Position numbers and translations under genes: made by a program. The notes beneath the pieces are model-generated. The model made no database searches and was not told the DNA's origin. It saw only the letters and a list, made by a program, of their open reading frames with translations. Positions 26,596 to 34,964 of a stretch of DNA of 64,000 nt are shown piece after piece. Location of the stretch: NCBI RefSeq assembly GCF_001652725.1, contig NZ_LWHJ01000028.1, forward strand, positions 186,001-250,000, in the 5' to 3' direction. Positions within the stretch are counted from its first letter, which is position 1; each line of letters starts with the position of its first letter. The DNA comes from Pedobacter psychrophilus. Its GTDB lineage: Bacteria > Bacteroidota > Bacteroidia > Sphingobacteriales > Sphingobacteriaceae.

Positions 26596-26874
26596 TTATT
26601 TCTCTTTTACTTCTTCATAATCTACAAAATCTCCGGCATTATCCAATTTCGGTTTCTTTTTTGGAGGTGGCGGCACAAAATCCACAGAAATTGTTCCTTC
26701 TGGTCTGCCAGATTGTTGGTTTGTGTTTTGACCATAATTATTCTGCTGGTCGTTCATTTTTTGGTTCATATTATTGACCACTTTTTTAAATAAGAACGGC
26801 AAGAATATTCGGGCTAAAGCCCTCACTAAATAAAGAACACAGATTGCTATAATTAAAAAACGTAATAATCCCAT
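26596..26874 (-). CDS. DUF4834 family small membrane protein
   Basis: A 92-residue protein: one N-terminal membrane helix (about 3-30, LLRFLIIAICVLYLVRALARIFLPF, broken by arginines), a polar Asn/Gln-rich stretch (about 38-58) and a C-terminus with FVPPPPKKK and GDFVDYEEV. This layout (helix, low-complexity linker, short FVDYEE-type motif) is the DUF4834 pattern of Bacteroidota. The function is unknown. It is upstream of the candidate small RNA and downstream of uvrB on the same strand. Confidence 0.75.
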   Translation of the reverse strand: MGLLRFLIIAICVLYLVRALARIFLPFLFKKVVNNMNQKMNDQQNNYGQNTNQQSGRPEGTISVDFVPPPPKKKPKLDNAGDFVDYEEVKEK

Positions 26875-26964
26875 TTAAATACAAATATAAACTTTAACGT
26901 TATTAGATGCTAATTCTTGTTTAATGTTACTATTTAGGCTTTTAAATCCTAAAAGTTTTTTATT

Positions 26965-27042
26965 GCGTTAACGATAGAAGTGGATACCGGCTTTGTGGCT
27001 AATGCCTTGTGCAGTATGAGTGGATAGCGTGTTTAAACGCCC
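26965..27042. repeat. Dispersed intergenic element C
   Basis: A 78-bp element with GCGTTAACGATAGAAGTGG on the left and GAGTGGATAGCGTGTTTAAACGCCC-type right end (GCGTT and AACGC form terminal inverted repeats). It is shared with elements A (12453), B (42777) and D (55776). Confidence 0.65.
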
Positions 27043-27082
27043 AAATCTAATCCTTTCTAAAAATTATTATCATTAAAAAACG

Positions 27083-29119
27083 CTACCCAAACTTCTCCAA
27101 CATCATTTTCTCCAACGCAAACATTTCATCACGAAGCTTAGCTGCCAATAAGAAATTCATATCCTTTGCTGCCGCTAACATCTCTTTTTTAGAGTTTTCT
27201 AATGATTTTTGAAGTTGAGGTTTGCTCATATACTGAACAATTGGATCAGCGGCCAAAGTTGCTTCTGCGGTATCGTCTTGATAAATTTGTTGCACCCCAC
27301 CTTTAAAATCCATTACAGAAGTTTGCTCAATAATTTCATCCCTGGTTTTGCCAACTGTTCGGGGAGTGATTCCGTGTTCCTCATTATATTTCATTTGCTT
27401 TTCCCTCCTTCTATCGGTTTCTTCCATCGTAACCCGCATAGATTCAGTGATTTTATCCGCATACATAATTACCCTGCCCCTATCATTTCTGGCCGCCCTG
27501 CCAATAGTTTGTATCAACGATCTTTCGGAACGTAAAAAGCCTTCTTTATCGGCATCTAAAATAGCCACTAAAGAAACCTCAGGCAAATCCAACCCTTCCC
27601 TCAATAAGTTAATTCCAATTAAAACATCAAAAACACCCAAACGCAAATCCCGTAAAATTTCCACACGCTCTAAGGTTTTCACTTCCGAGTGAATGTAGCG
27701 GGCTTTAATATTTAGACGATCCATGTATTTTGCCAATTCTTCTGCCATTCTTTTGGTTAGGGTAGTCACCAAAATACGGTCGCCCATTTTTATGGTTTTA
27801 TCAATTTCGTCCAACAAATCATCCACTTGGTTTCCCACAGGGCGAATATCGATTACCGGATCTAACAAACCGGTTGGACGAATGACTTGCTCCACAAAAA
27901 TCCCCTCGGTTTTTTCCATCTCATAGTCACCAGGAGTAGCGCTTACATAAATCGTTTGGGGAGCCAAACTTTCAAACTCGTTAAAATTTAACGGACGGTT
28001 ATCTAAAGCGGCCGGCAAACGGAAACCATATTCTACCAAAGAAAGTTTTCTTGATCTATCGCCGCCATACATTGCCCTAATTTGTGGCACAGTTACATGA
28101 CTTTCGTCGATAACCATTAAATAATCATCAGGGAAATAATCCAATAAACAGAAAGGTCTTGCGCCAGGTTTTCTGCCATCAAAATAACGGGAATAATTTT
28201 CTATACCAGAGCAATAGCCCAGTTCCCGCATCATTTCCATATCGAAATTGGTGCGCTCTTCTAATCTTTTTGCCTCTAAAAAACGACCTTCAGTTTCAAA
28301 TTGCCCTTTTCTATCCACCATATCTTCGCCAATTTGGTGCATCACACTCGTAAAACGATCACGAGGAGTCACGAATAAATTTGCAGGGAACACAGCCACC
28401 TGATCCATTTTTTCGATGGTTTTTCCTGTGCCGGGATCAATAACTGACATTTCTTCAATATCATCTCCAAAGAAAGAAATGCGATAAGCCAGATCTAAGT
28501 AAGCCGGATAAATATCCACCGTATCGCCTTTAACCCTAAAAGTTCCACGTTTAAAATCGGCGGTTGTTCTTGAATATAAAATTTCTACCAAACGGTGTAA
28601 AAAAGCATTTCTGCTGATTCTGGTACCCACGCCAAAACGAAAGACCGAGTTAGAAAAATCCTCGGGATTACCCATACCATAAATACAGGAAATGGACGAA
28701 ACCACAATTACATCCCGCCTTCCAGACATCAAATTAGAAGTTGTTCTTAACCTTAATTTTTCAATCTCTTCATTAATTTGAAGATCTTTTTCTATATAAG
28801 TATTGGTGGTTGGCAAAAAAGCCTCGGGTTGGTAATAATCGTAATAAGAAACAAAATAATTGACTGCATTTTCTGGGAAAAACTGTTTGAATTCGCCATA
28901 AAGTTGAGCAGCCAAAGTTTTATTATGACTTAAAATTAAAGTCGGTTTTTGGGTTTGTTCAATTACGTTTGCAATGGTATAAGTTTTACCAGAGCCAGTA
29001 ACGCCCAATAAAGTTTGATAATTTTCTCCCGATTGTACGCCTTCCACCAATTGTTTAATGGCGGTTGGCTGATCGCCAGCAGGTTGATAATCGGAAGAGA
29101 TTTTGAAATCCATAGTCAA
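27083..29119 (-). CDS. uvrB: Excinuclease ABC subunit B
   Basis: UvrB is the damage-verifying helicase-like subunit of nucleotide excision repair. All parts are present in 678 residues: Walker A LLGVTGSGKTYT, the beta-hairpin YYDYYQPEAFLPTTNTYIEKD-region, DESHVTVPQIRAMYGGD, the helicase motif LLREGLDLPEVSLVAILDADKEGF-region, QTIGRAARN, and a C-terminal UVR domain (SLENSKKEMLAAAKDMNFLL) that binds UvrC. The start ATG (third residue also Met) agrees with the usual length. It is a single gene; no SOS-like box is recognisable. Confidence 0.97.
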   Translation of the reverse strand: MTMDFKISSDYQPAGDQPTAIKQLVEGVQSGENYQTLLGVTGSGKTYTIANVIEQTQKPTLILSHNKTLAAQLYGEFKQFFPENAVNYFVSYYDYYQPEAFLPTTNTYIEKDLQINEEIEKLRLRTTSNLMSGRRDVIVVSSISCIYGMGNPEDFSNSVFRFGVGTRISRNAFLHRLVEILYSRTTADFKRGTFRVKGDTVDIYPAYLDLAYRISFFGDDIEEMSVIDPGTGKTIEKMDQVAVFPANLFVTPRDRFTSVMHQIGEDMVDRKGQFETEGRFLEAKRLEERTNFDMEMMRELGYCSGIENYSRYFDGRKPGARPFCLLDYFPDDYLMVIDESHVTVPQIRAMYGGDRSRKLSLVEYGFRLPAALDNRPLNFNEFESLAPQTIYVSATPGDYEMEKTEGIFVEQVIRPTGLLDPVIDIRPVGNQVDDLLDEIDKTIKMGDRILVTTLTKRMAEELAKYMDRLNIKARYIHSEVKTLERVEILRDLRLGVFDVLIGINLLREGLDLPEVSLVAILDADKEGFLRSERSLIQTIGRAARNDRGRVIMYADKITESMRVTMEETDRRREKQMKYNEEHGITPRTVGKTRDEIIEQTSVMDFKGGVQQIYQDDTAEATLAADPIVQYMSKPQLQKSLENSKKEMLAAAKDMNFLLAAKLRDEMFALEKMMLEKFG

Positions 29120-29194
29120 ATATAATAAAGATTTAAAAGGCGGGTTTGTTTGTTTTTATTTCGTCACCAAAGCACTAATTTTTTGCCAATTTAT

Positions 29195-29389
29195 CTGAAT
29201 CTTGATTTCTCGATTTCAGGATAAAAAGGATTTTGATTAACAAATTTTTAAAGCATCAAGGATTAAGACAAATTTATTGCCACTAATACACTAATTAATC
29301 TGAATCTTGATTTTCTGGATTTCAGGATAAAAAAGATTTAAATAGGCTTAATCGAGAAAATCCTCAAATCTTGAAAATCGAGATTCAGA
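29195..29389. repeat. CTGAATCTTGATT repeat cluster (two direct, one inverted copy)
   Basis: In the 438-bp gap upstream of uvrB two direct copies begin CTGAATCTTGATTT at 29195 and 29300, and an inverted copy ends AATCGAGATTCAG at 29389, so that 29300-29389 is palindromic. Related copies lie at about 44471 and 44671-44690. No ORF is encoded. Confidence 0.65.
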
Positions 29390-29419
29390 CAATTTTCCAC
29401 AATAACAAAAACAAAAACA

Positions 29420-29453
29420 AAAAAAGGGAATCTGTCTCTTCAGACAAATTCCC
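29420..29453 (-). terminator. Orphan terminator upstream of uvrB
   Basis: Hairpin GGGAAT.TGTCT/AGACA.ATTCCC, read on the minus strand, with tail TTTTTTTGTTTTTG. No gene precedes it on that strand; an 11-codon ORF (29479-29514, minus, beginning M-A-N-L-L) lies just upstream. It may end a very short transcript or insulate uvrB from the divergent gene. Confidence 0.55.
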
Positions 29454-29557
29454 CTCGTCAAACCTTATACATGAACATTTAATGCTCGAATATATAAACT
29501 AATAAATTTGCCATTTGGTTTACTACTTTCGGTTTATAATTGCATTTTTACTTTCGC

Positions 29558-30811
29558 ATGGCTTTGTTAATTTATATATCGAGTTTAAATAACCGCATTG
29601 AATATGTTTTCCAACACATATTTGAGAATATTTTAGGAATTAGTATTGCCTTTACTAAAAACGAAACGCATTTTAATCAATTTACAGGGCCTAAAATTTC
29701 TTACACCTCACATGAAATTGGTGGTTTTTTAAAGTTTAAACAGCATCCTTTTATCTTAGAGCAAAACATAAAAAAACAAAATTTGGCTTTCGCCGAGGAT
29801 AAATCGCTTAAAATACCTTTCAAGATTGATGGCTCTGTTTTTCCTTTTGATGTTTTTGCAGCCTCTTTTTACTTGTTAAGCAGGTACGAAGAATATACGA
29901 TTGAGGAGCGAGATGAACACGGACGATTTGAAGGGAAATCTTCTTTAGCGTATCAAAACGGCTTTTTAAAACAGCCAATAATTGATGAGTGGGCTTACGC
30001 AATTGTAGAAAAGATAAAAAAGTATTACCCAGATTTTAGGGCTACAGAAAGGGATTTTCTTTTACAACCCACTTTAGATATTGACCGTCCGTATTATTAT
30101 TTAACCGATTCTTTCTTTAAACAGAAACTCAAAAAGATAAAGGATAACCTTAAAACAGACCCTTTTGATATTTACGATCAGGTTGCAAATTGGGACCAAA
30201 AATATGGACTGAAAACCATTTACTTTTTTTTGATGGGCAACCAGCATGAAAATGATATTGCACCGCCCTTGGATAATCAGCTTTTTAAAGATTTAATAAA
30301 AGACATTGCCGAAAAACATTTAGTGGGCGTTCACCCCTCTTATTATTCGCATTTAAAAGCGGAAGAAGTGAAACGAGAGAGGAATTCACTAATCAAAATA
30401 TCTCAAAGAAAAATAACCATTAGCAGGCAGCATTATTTATTATTGAGCTTGCCTAAAACTTATAGGGATTTAATTGCTGCTGGTATTAAAGAAGATTATA
30501 CCATGGCTTTCGCCGATGTTGCCGGTTTTAGAGCAAGCACTTGTACCCCGTTTTTTTGGTACGATTTAGAAAAAGAGGAGGCTTTTGATTTACTGTTGCA
30601 CCCAACTTGTGTAATGGACCAAACTTTGAGAAAATATATGAATCTTTCTCCTTCAGAAGCCTTAGCAGAAATTACGGAGCTTGTGGAAAATGTGAAAAAT
30701 GTTGACGGAACATTTATCAGTTTATGGCATAATGAATCTATTGGAGATTTTGGGGTTTGGAAAGGCTGGAAAGAGGTTTATGAGGAAATGTTGGGGATGG
30801 GGCAGAATTAA
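29558..30811 (+). CDS. Polysaccharide deacetylase-like (DUF7033-type) protein
   Basis: About 417 residues from ATG 29558 (MALLIYISSLNNRIEYVF); an upstream TTG at 29540 would add 6 residues and is less likely. The opening and FPFDVFAASFYLLSRYEEY are typical of Bacteroidota proteins with an N-terminal DUF7033-like domain, followed by a deacetylase-like half (LQPTLDIDRPYYY, then GVHPSYYSH with the His and LLHPTCVMDQT). LDID and HPSY match positions of the NodB-fold metal triad, so a deacetylase of cell-surface polysaccharide is possible but not proven. It stands alone after a repeat cluster. Confidence 0.65.
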   Translation: MALLIYISSLNNRIEYVFQHIFENILGISIAFTKNETHFNQFTGPKISYTSHEIGGFLKFKQHPFILEQNIKKQNLAFAEDKSLKIPFKIDGSVFPFDVFAASFYLLSRYEEYTIEERDEHGRFEGKSSLAYQNGFLKQPIIDEWAYAIVEKIKKYYPDFRATERDFLLQPTLDIDRPYYYLTDSFFKQKLKKIKDNLKTDPFDIYDQVANWDQKYGLKTIYFFLMGNQHENDIAPPLDNQLFKDLIKDIAEKHLVGVHPSYYSHLKAEEVKRERNSLIKISQRKITISRQHYLLLSLPKTYRDLIAAGIKEDYTMAFADVAGFRASTCTPFFWYDLEKEEAFDLLLHPTCVMDQTLRKYMNLSPSEALAEITELVENVKNVDGTFISLWHNESIGDFGVWKGWKEVYEEMLGMGQN

Positions 30812-30982
30812 AGCAATTAAAACCACATTAATATATAAGTTAGGGGAAAGTTTAACAAAACCGAATTAGCAAGAAAATAAAGTATATAAGTATCCGTGAT
30901 TCAAATTTAGTAAAGCATTACTAATACTTTTTTGAACTATTAATATTTGCAATTATAAAACAATTTCCAAAACCATAAAAGT

Positions 30983-31579
30983 ATGAAAAGTATTCTTTTA
31001 ATAATAGCTTGTGTATTGACCTCATGCAATTTACGCGAAGAAAAATCAAATAATTTAAAAGAATCTGTTAATGAAAAAGTTCATGATTTTAAATTAGATA
31101 GCGATGCAACCAAGACATATATACTTCCTGATGGAAATAGAACGATCGAGATAAAAAGTCCTGAGAGATATTATAGATTTTTGCCTGAAAGTCAGATTGA
31201 AGTTACAATTGAAAAGACATATTTAAATTCATACGTTACTAAAGAAAATCCTTCGGGAGCATTTTCAGAATATTTAGATACGCAGTTTAGAGTATTTATT
31301 AAGCAGGAATCACAAACGGTTTTAGACACTATTTTAGTTAAACAAGACTTCTCTAAATATATTGACAAGGATAAGATTAATAATTTAGTTTTAAACGAAT
31401 ATTCTTATTCCTATGGGGAATTTCCTGATAAAATAGAATTTCAATTATCATTTGAACCAGATGATGGCCCATCTCAAAATAGATTTATACATGTATTTGA
31501 TTTAAAAGATAGAACTATGAAATTGTATATGAAAAACGGTAGCATATTAGTTAATATTCCTGAAAACAGAATGAAATAA
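30983..31579 (+). CDS. Hypothetical lipoprotein, paralog of the next gene
   Basis: A 198-residue lipoprotein with signal ending CVLTSC (Cys15). The mature part has no domain I recognise. Segments YLNSYV, VFIKQESQTVLDTILVKQDF and HVFDLKDRTMKLYM align in order with YLDNYL, LIIKQNSKVILDTTFRREQF and HFFDLKNRKLSFSL of the following protein, so the two are paralogs from a local duplication. Its stop is followed one base later by the next start. Very low GC content. Confidence 0.6.
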   Translation: MKSILLIIACVLTSCNLREEKSNNLKESVNEKVHDFKLDSDATKTYILPDGNRTIEIKSPERYYRFLPESQIEVTIEKTYLNSYVTKENPSGAFSEYLDTQFRVFIKQESQTVLDTILVKQDFSKYIDKDKINNLVLNEYSYSYGEFPDKIEFQLSFEPDDGPSQNRFIHVFDLKDRTMKLYMKNGSILVNIPENRMK

Positions 31580-31580
31580 A

Positions 31581-32207
31581 ATGGCACATAATTCAATCCG
31601 TAAATATATAAATACCATATTGGTTTCATTATCAATATTTTATTCTTGTAGTAATACTAGAGATAATAACGCTAAAGCTATTGAGTTTATTAACAGCCTT
31701 AAAAATAAAATAGAATTGGATAAAATAACTAGTCCGACATGTATAGAAGAGAACAAAAATTCCATAATTCTTTCTACAAAAACAAATGGTCCTGAAAAAT
31801 GTATTACTGAGTTACTTGATAAAAATATTGAGATTATAATTCTCAAATCCTATTTAGATAATTATCTTGAGAATATGGACAATTTATCAAGAAATTTTAG
31901 ATATAAAGACGTACAGATTAATTTAATAATAAAGCAAAATTCCAAAGTAATTTTAGATACTACATTCAGAAGAGAACAATTTGTTAAACAGATTTTAAAA
32001 CAAAGAGATGGAAATTTTATTAGTAAATCTTTTTTGCAGGTTTACAGATTTTCTGAATATCATAATGACAGCAATACAATTATATTTTACGGAGATATTG
32101 GTTATGATGAATACATGTATAGTGAATCAAGTTTTCAATTTAAACACTTTTTTGATTTAAAAAACAGGAAATTAAGCTTTTCATTATACCAAAGCGAAGA
32201 AGATTAA
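31581..32207 (+). CDS. Hypothetical lipoprotein, possibly cut short by in-frame stop
   Basis: A 208-residue probable lipoprotein (signal up to SIFYSC, Cys23), paralogous to the preceding one. After the TAA at 32205-32207 the same frame continues open for 27 codons to a second TAA at 32289-32291, with an acidic then Ser/Lys-rich composition (WEEDEDSSSKVDSI). The present C-terminus is QSEED, which would join smoothly to it. This looks like a premature stop near the end of a once longer protein, although the shorter form may be functional since it covers the region shared with its paralog. Confidence 0.55.
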   Translation: MAHNSIRKYINTILVSLSIFYSCSNTRDNNAKAIEFINSLKNKIELDKITSPTCIEENKNSIILSTKTNGPEKCITELLDKNIEIIILKSYLDNYLENMDNLSRNFRYKDVQINLIIKQNSKVILDTTFRREQFVKQILKQRDGNFISKSFLQVYRFSEYHNDSNTIIFYGDIGYDEYMYSESSFQFKHFFDLKNRKLSFSLYQSEED

Positions 32208-32352
32208 GGTTGGGAAGAAGACGAAGATTCAAGTAGTAAAGTGGACTCAATAAGTAGAACAAATTCTTTAAATAAGAAAGACAGTATTTAATTCTATAAT
32301 GCTTTTAATATTTATAGCTTAATTTTTGAATTATTTTTGAACTTCCCAGTTC

Positions 32353-32554
32353 GTTTAAGTGTTCCAACAGGATCACTTAAATGTTTTTTGAAAACCTAGG
32401 ACTCTGTCCGGGATTATTTAAATGATATTTAAATTTGTATCATATAGCTGGAGAATGAGATTTAAAAACCGTCGATATATTTATTAATTATTCCGGACAC
32501 AGTCCTGAAACCCAAGAAGATTTAAGTGACCGCTGAAAGAGCGAACACTTAAAC
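32353..32554. repeat. 202-bp nested inverted-repeat element
   Basis: Three matched pairs nest around the same centre: GTTTAAGTGTTC (32353-32364) with GAACACTTAAAC (32543-32554); TCACTTAAAT (32373-32382) with ATTTAAGTGA (32520-32529); AGGACTCTGTCCGG (32398-32411) with CCGGACACAGTCCT (32493-32506, one mismatch). Each end also forms its own hairpin, TTTAAGTG/CACTTAAA. No ORF is encoded. This resembles a non-autonomous mobile element; I see no target-site duplication. The rest of the gap 32208-32597 has only the 27-codon extension noted for the preceding gene. Confidence 0.7.
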
Positions 32555-32597
32555 CATAATTTTAAATTTTACCCGACCAAACAGATAGAAACAATTT

Positions 32598-33029
32598 ATG
32601 AAAATTAAAAAACTATTACTATTTACATTAACAGTACTGACACTTTCCAACTGTAAAAAGAATTCTGATAATTCATTAGAAACTTTGACCACAAAAACTT
32701 GGAAAAGAGCTTTGAATGACAAAAACCCGTTAACTAATCCTCCAGGAGCAAACCAAAATTCTTATGGTGCTATCCAAGACTGTGACTTGGATGATACATT
32801 CAAGTTCCAATCAAATGGAAATTTAATCATAAATAGAGGGTCTAATAAATGTAGTCAGAGCGAAATTTATTCGGAAAATCAAACATATACAATCGACAGA
32901 ACGAAAAAAGAAATTTATATTAATGGAGAAAAATATTTCTTAGCTGAAGAATCAAAAGTGCAAATAAAATATTATAGAGCAATACCAGCAACTACAGGAT
33001 TTAATTATATAATTTTACTATTGCAGTGA
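32598..33029 (+). CDS. Small hypothetical lipoprotein (lipocalin-like?)
   Basis: A 143-residue lipoprotein with signal ending LTLSNC (Cys19). The mature part contains TWKRALNDKNP near the start and CDLDDTFKFQSNGNLIINRG in the middle, then TYTIDRTKKEIYINGEK. This layout (an early W-K, then DD.F.F...G......., then a strand-rich end) is what small lipocalin-like/DUF5004-type Bacteroidota lipoproteins look like; the assignment is tentative. It starts 44 bases after the nested repeat element. Confidence 0.5.
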   Translation: MKIKKLLLFTLTVLTLSNCKKNSDNSLETLTTKTWKRALNDKNPLTNPPGANQNSYGAIQDCDLDDTFKFQSNGNLIINRGSNKCSQSEIYSENQTYTIDRTKKEIYINGEKYFLAEESKVQIKYYRAIPATTGFNYIILLLQ

Positions 33030-33061
33030 AAAACGTTACCCACCTAAACGAAACAATCCTT

Positions 33062-34852
33062 TTAACCAACCACCGGCAGCCCCATTTTATCTAATTTCCT
33101 TTCCAACAAACTCAACTCTTCTAAAAACTCACTTTTTAAAGTAGCAGCTTTCTCAAAAACCATATCAGCTATGGTTTTATAATATTGAATTCCATTGTTT
33201 AATTGCTGATGAAAATTTTTGATTGACTTTTCTTTTTTAGCGGTTAATTCTAAAATATTGGAGTTGATGTCGTTTTTTAAATAATCGATATAAAGCTTCA
33301 ATTCATTGATGAAAATATGAGGGCGTTCAGTTTTTATTAGATCTAATTTCCCATAAATATGTCCAACCATTTGTTCAAGAGTATAAATACCATTAAAAAA
33401 AGCCAGGTTAGGTCCTGGGCAAATGGCCACAGCTTTGCTCTCTTTTGATTTAAAAATATCGTATTTCAAATAGGCAGAACTTACCAAGCCTTCGCAAAGG
33501 CAAATTTTAGAAGTAACTTCATCATATTTCTGTTGATACAAGTTTTCTTCCAATTGTTGGTTTTGCAAATCCTTAATTTTTAAACCTTGATATTTTTTAG
33601 AAGCTGTACAAATAGGTTGTGCAGTAAACTCAGTGTTTGATACCAAATATTTTTTAGTACAAGGACTGCCGGGTTTGCCATCGGCAATTCTTTGTAAACG
33701 TTGCTTTTCTGAACCGCTTTTTCTAAAATTATTAAATGGTATGCCTAATGGCGATGAAGCGCTTACATAAAAATCTTTGGCGGTAGCAGTAGACAAATCT
33801 TTTAAAGTTTCTTCGTCAACGGCCGTAACTTCGGGAACCAACAAAAATGGACTTCCCCAACCCGTTGCGTCTAAATGATAAAAGGATCGTAAGAAATTAT
33901 CTTCCTCAAAAGTTCCAATTCCTCCCTGTAAAGTTATTTTTTGCTTCGGCGCAAGCCTAATGAATATGTTTTTTTCTGACAAAGCTTTTTTATACATCGC
34001 AAAAAGCTCGATAATCATTTCTTGTCTCTTTTGCTTAAACTCTTCTAAAATTGGCCCTAATAAATATCCTTCTGTTGCAAAAGCATGTCCGCCGCAATTT
34101 AAACCAGACTCTATCCTAAACTCTGAAACCCAAATTCCTTTTTTCGCCAAAAATTTAGCCTGTATCAACGCGGATCTATAATCGCTAACTTTTAAAATCA
34201 GTTTTTTCTTAAAAACAAGGTTTTCATCAGGAAGGAAATCTTTAAATCTTTCTAAATAACTGTATAATCGAGGATTCATTCCGGCAGATAAAATCAAAGA
34301 AGAGGTTAAATTACTGTTCGCAAAACCACGTAGTGCCGCCAATGCATCGCTAAAAATTTCTTCTTTTAAATCGCCATTGGCATCCACATTCATCTTATCC
34401 ACTTTAGACATGATGTTTACATCAATGTTTCCCTTAACCATTTGCTTTTTAAGCTCATCAATAAAAATAGATTTGATAGCTATATTTTTTTCGGCAAGCA
34501 TCAACAAATATTTGCGTTTTAAAGGGCTGGTTTTGGGCAATAAATCAAAATACCTAGTGAGTTCGATTCCGTTTTCAAAAGATTGTTTTTTGAAAGACTC
34601 AAATTTTTCATCTACTAAATCTTTCAATAAATTTAGATAAGCCGTTATTCTTTTAGCCCTATAATCATCTTCTTTATTAGAAATTTCTTCATAAAAACGG
34701 TTGTTTTTCTCGCTATGATGCTTTCTAACTCGTTCTATAGCAATATCATCTACAACAGAAATTACAGAAGAAATGCCGTAGGGCGCAACATTTAAAGGGG
34801 TGTCTATAGAATATCCTAATCCTAAAACAGGAATGTGAAATGTGTGACTCAT
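33062..34852 (-). CDS. Cys-rich protein of unknown function, possibly FMN/Fe-S barrel
   Basis: A 596-residue cytoplasmic protein without a signal or membrane helix. Residues about 215-370 have the feel of a flavin TIM barrel: ESGLNCGGHAFATEG (Cys253), LQGGIGTFEEDNFL, then DATGWGSPFLLVPEVTAVD and VSASSPLGIPF. Cys398, 415, 451, 453 and 478 lie in the next 80 residues (GSPCTKK, QPICTAS, KICLCEGLV, AICPGPNL) and could hold a Fe-S cluster. The C-terminal 100 residues are coiled-coil-like. I do not recognise a named family. It is divergent from a FixL-like kinase, with an FNR-type palindrome between, suggesting it is induced at low oxygen. Confidence 0.6.
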   Translation of the reverse strand: MSHTFHIPVLGLGYSIDTPLNVAPYGISSVISVVDDIAIERVRKHHSEKNNRFYEEISNKEDDYRAKRITAYLNLLKDLVDEKFESFKKQSFENGIELTRYFDLLPKTSPLKRKYLLMLAEKNIAIKSIFIDELKKQMVKGNIDVNIMSKVDKMNVDANGDLKEEIFSDALAALRGFANSNLTSSLILSAGMNPRLYSYLERFKDFLPDENLVFKKKLILKVSDYRSALIQAKFLAKKGIWVSEFRIESGLNCGGHAFATEGYLLGPILEEFKQKRQEMIIELFAMYKKALSEKNIFIRLAPKQKITLQGGIGTFEEDNFLRSFYHLDATGWGSPFLLVPEVTAVDEETLKDLSTATAKDFYVSASSPLGIPFNNFRKSGSEKQRLQRIADGKPGSPCTKKYLVSNTEFTAQPICTASKKYQGLKIKDLQNQQLEENLYQQKYDEVTSKICLCEGLVSSAYLKYDIFKSKESKAVAICPGPNLAFFNGIYTLEQMVGHIYGKLDLIKTERPHIFINELKLYIDYLKNDINSNILELTAKKEKSIKNFHQQLNNGIQYYKTIADMVFEKAATLKSEFLEELSLLERKLDKMGLPVVG

Positions 34853-34921
34853 CTTTTAATATATAATTACAAAAATCGGAGAATTACTATTTAAAAAACA
34901 TGATCAATATCAGTTTAGAAA

Positions 34922-34935
34922 TTGGTTTACATCAA
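34922..34935. promoter_or_regulatory. FNR/CRP-type site TTGGTTTACATCAA in divergent promoter
   Basis: It matches TTGAT-N4-ATCAA at all but one position. The centre is about 76 bases upstream of the Cys-rich gene start and about 65 before a weak minus-strand -7 element (GATTTTTG), a distance usual for class I activation; it is 36 bases before the FixL-like kinase ATG. Confidence 0.5.
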
Positions 34936-34964
34936 ATCAGTTATATTTTCATAGTTTTATAGAA

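Noticed and set aside
32353-32554. Integron attC site or terminator
   Set aside because: The arms do not show the RYYYAAC/GTTRRRY core sites, there is no integrase in view, and there is no T-run.
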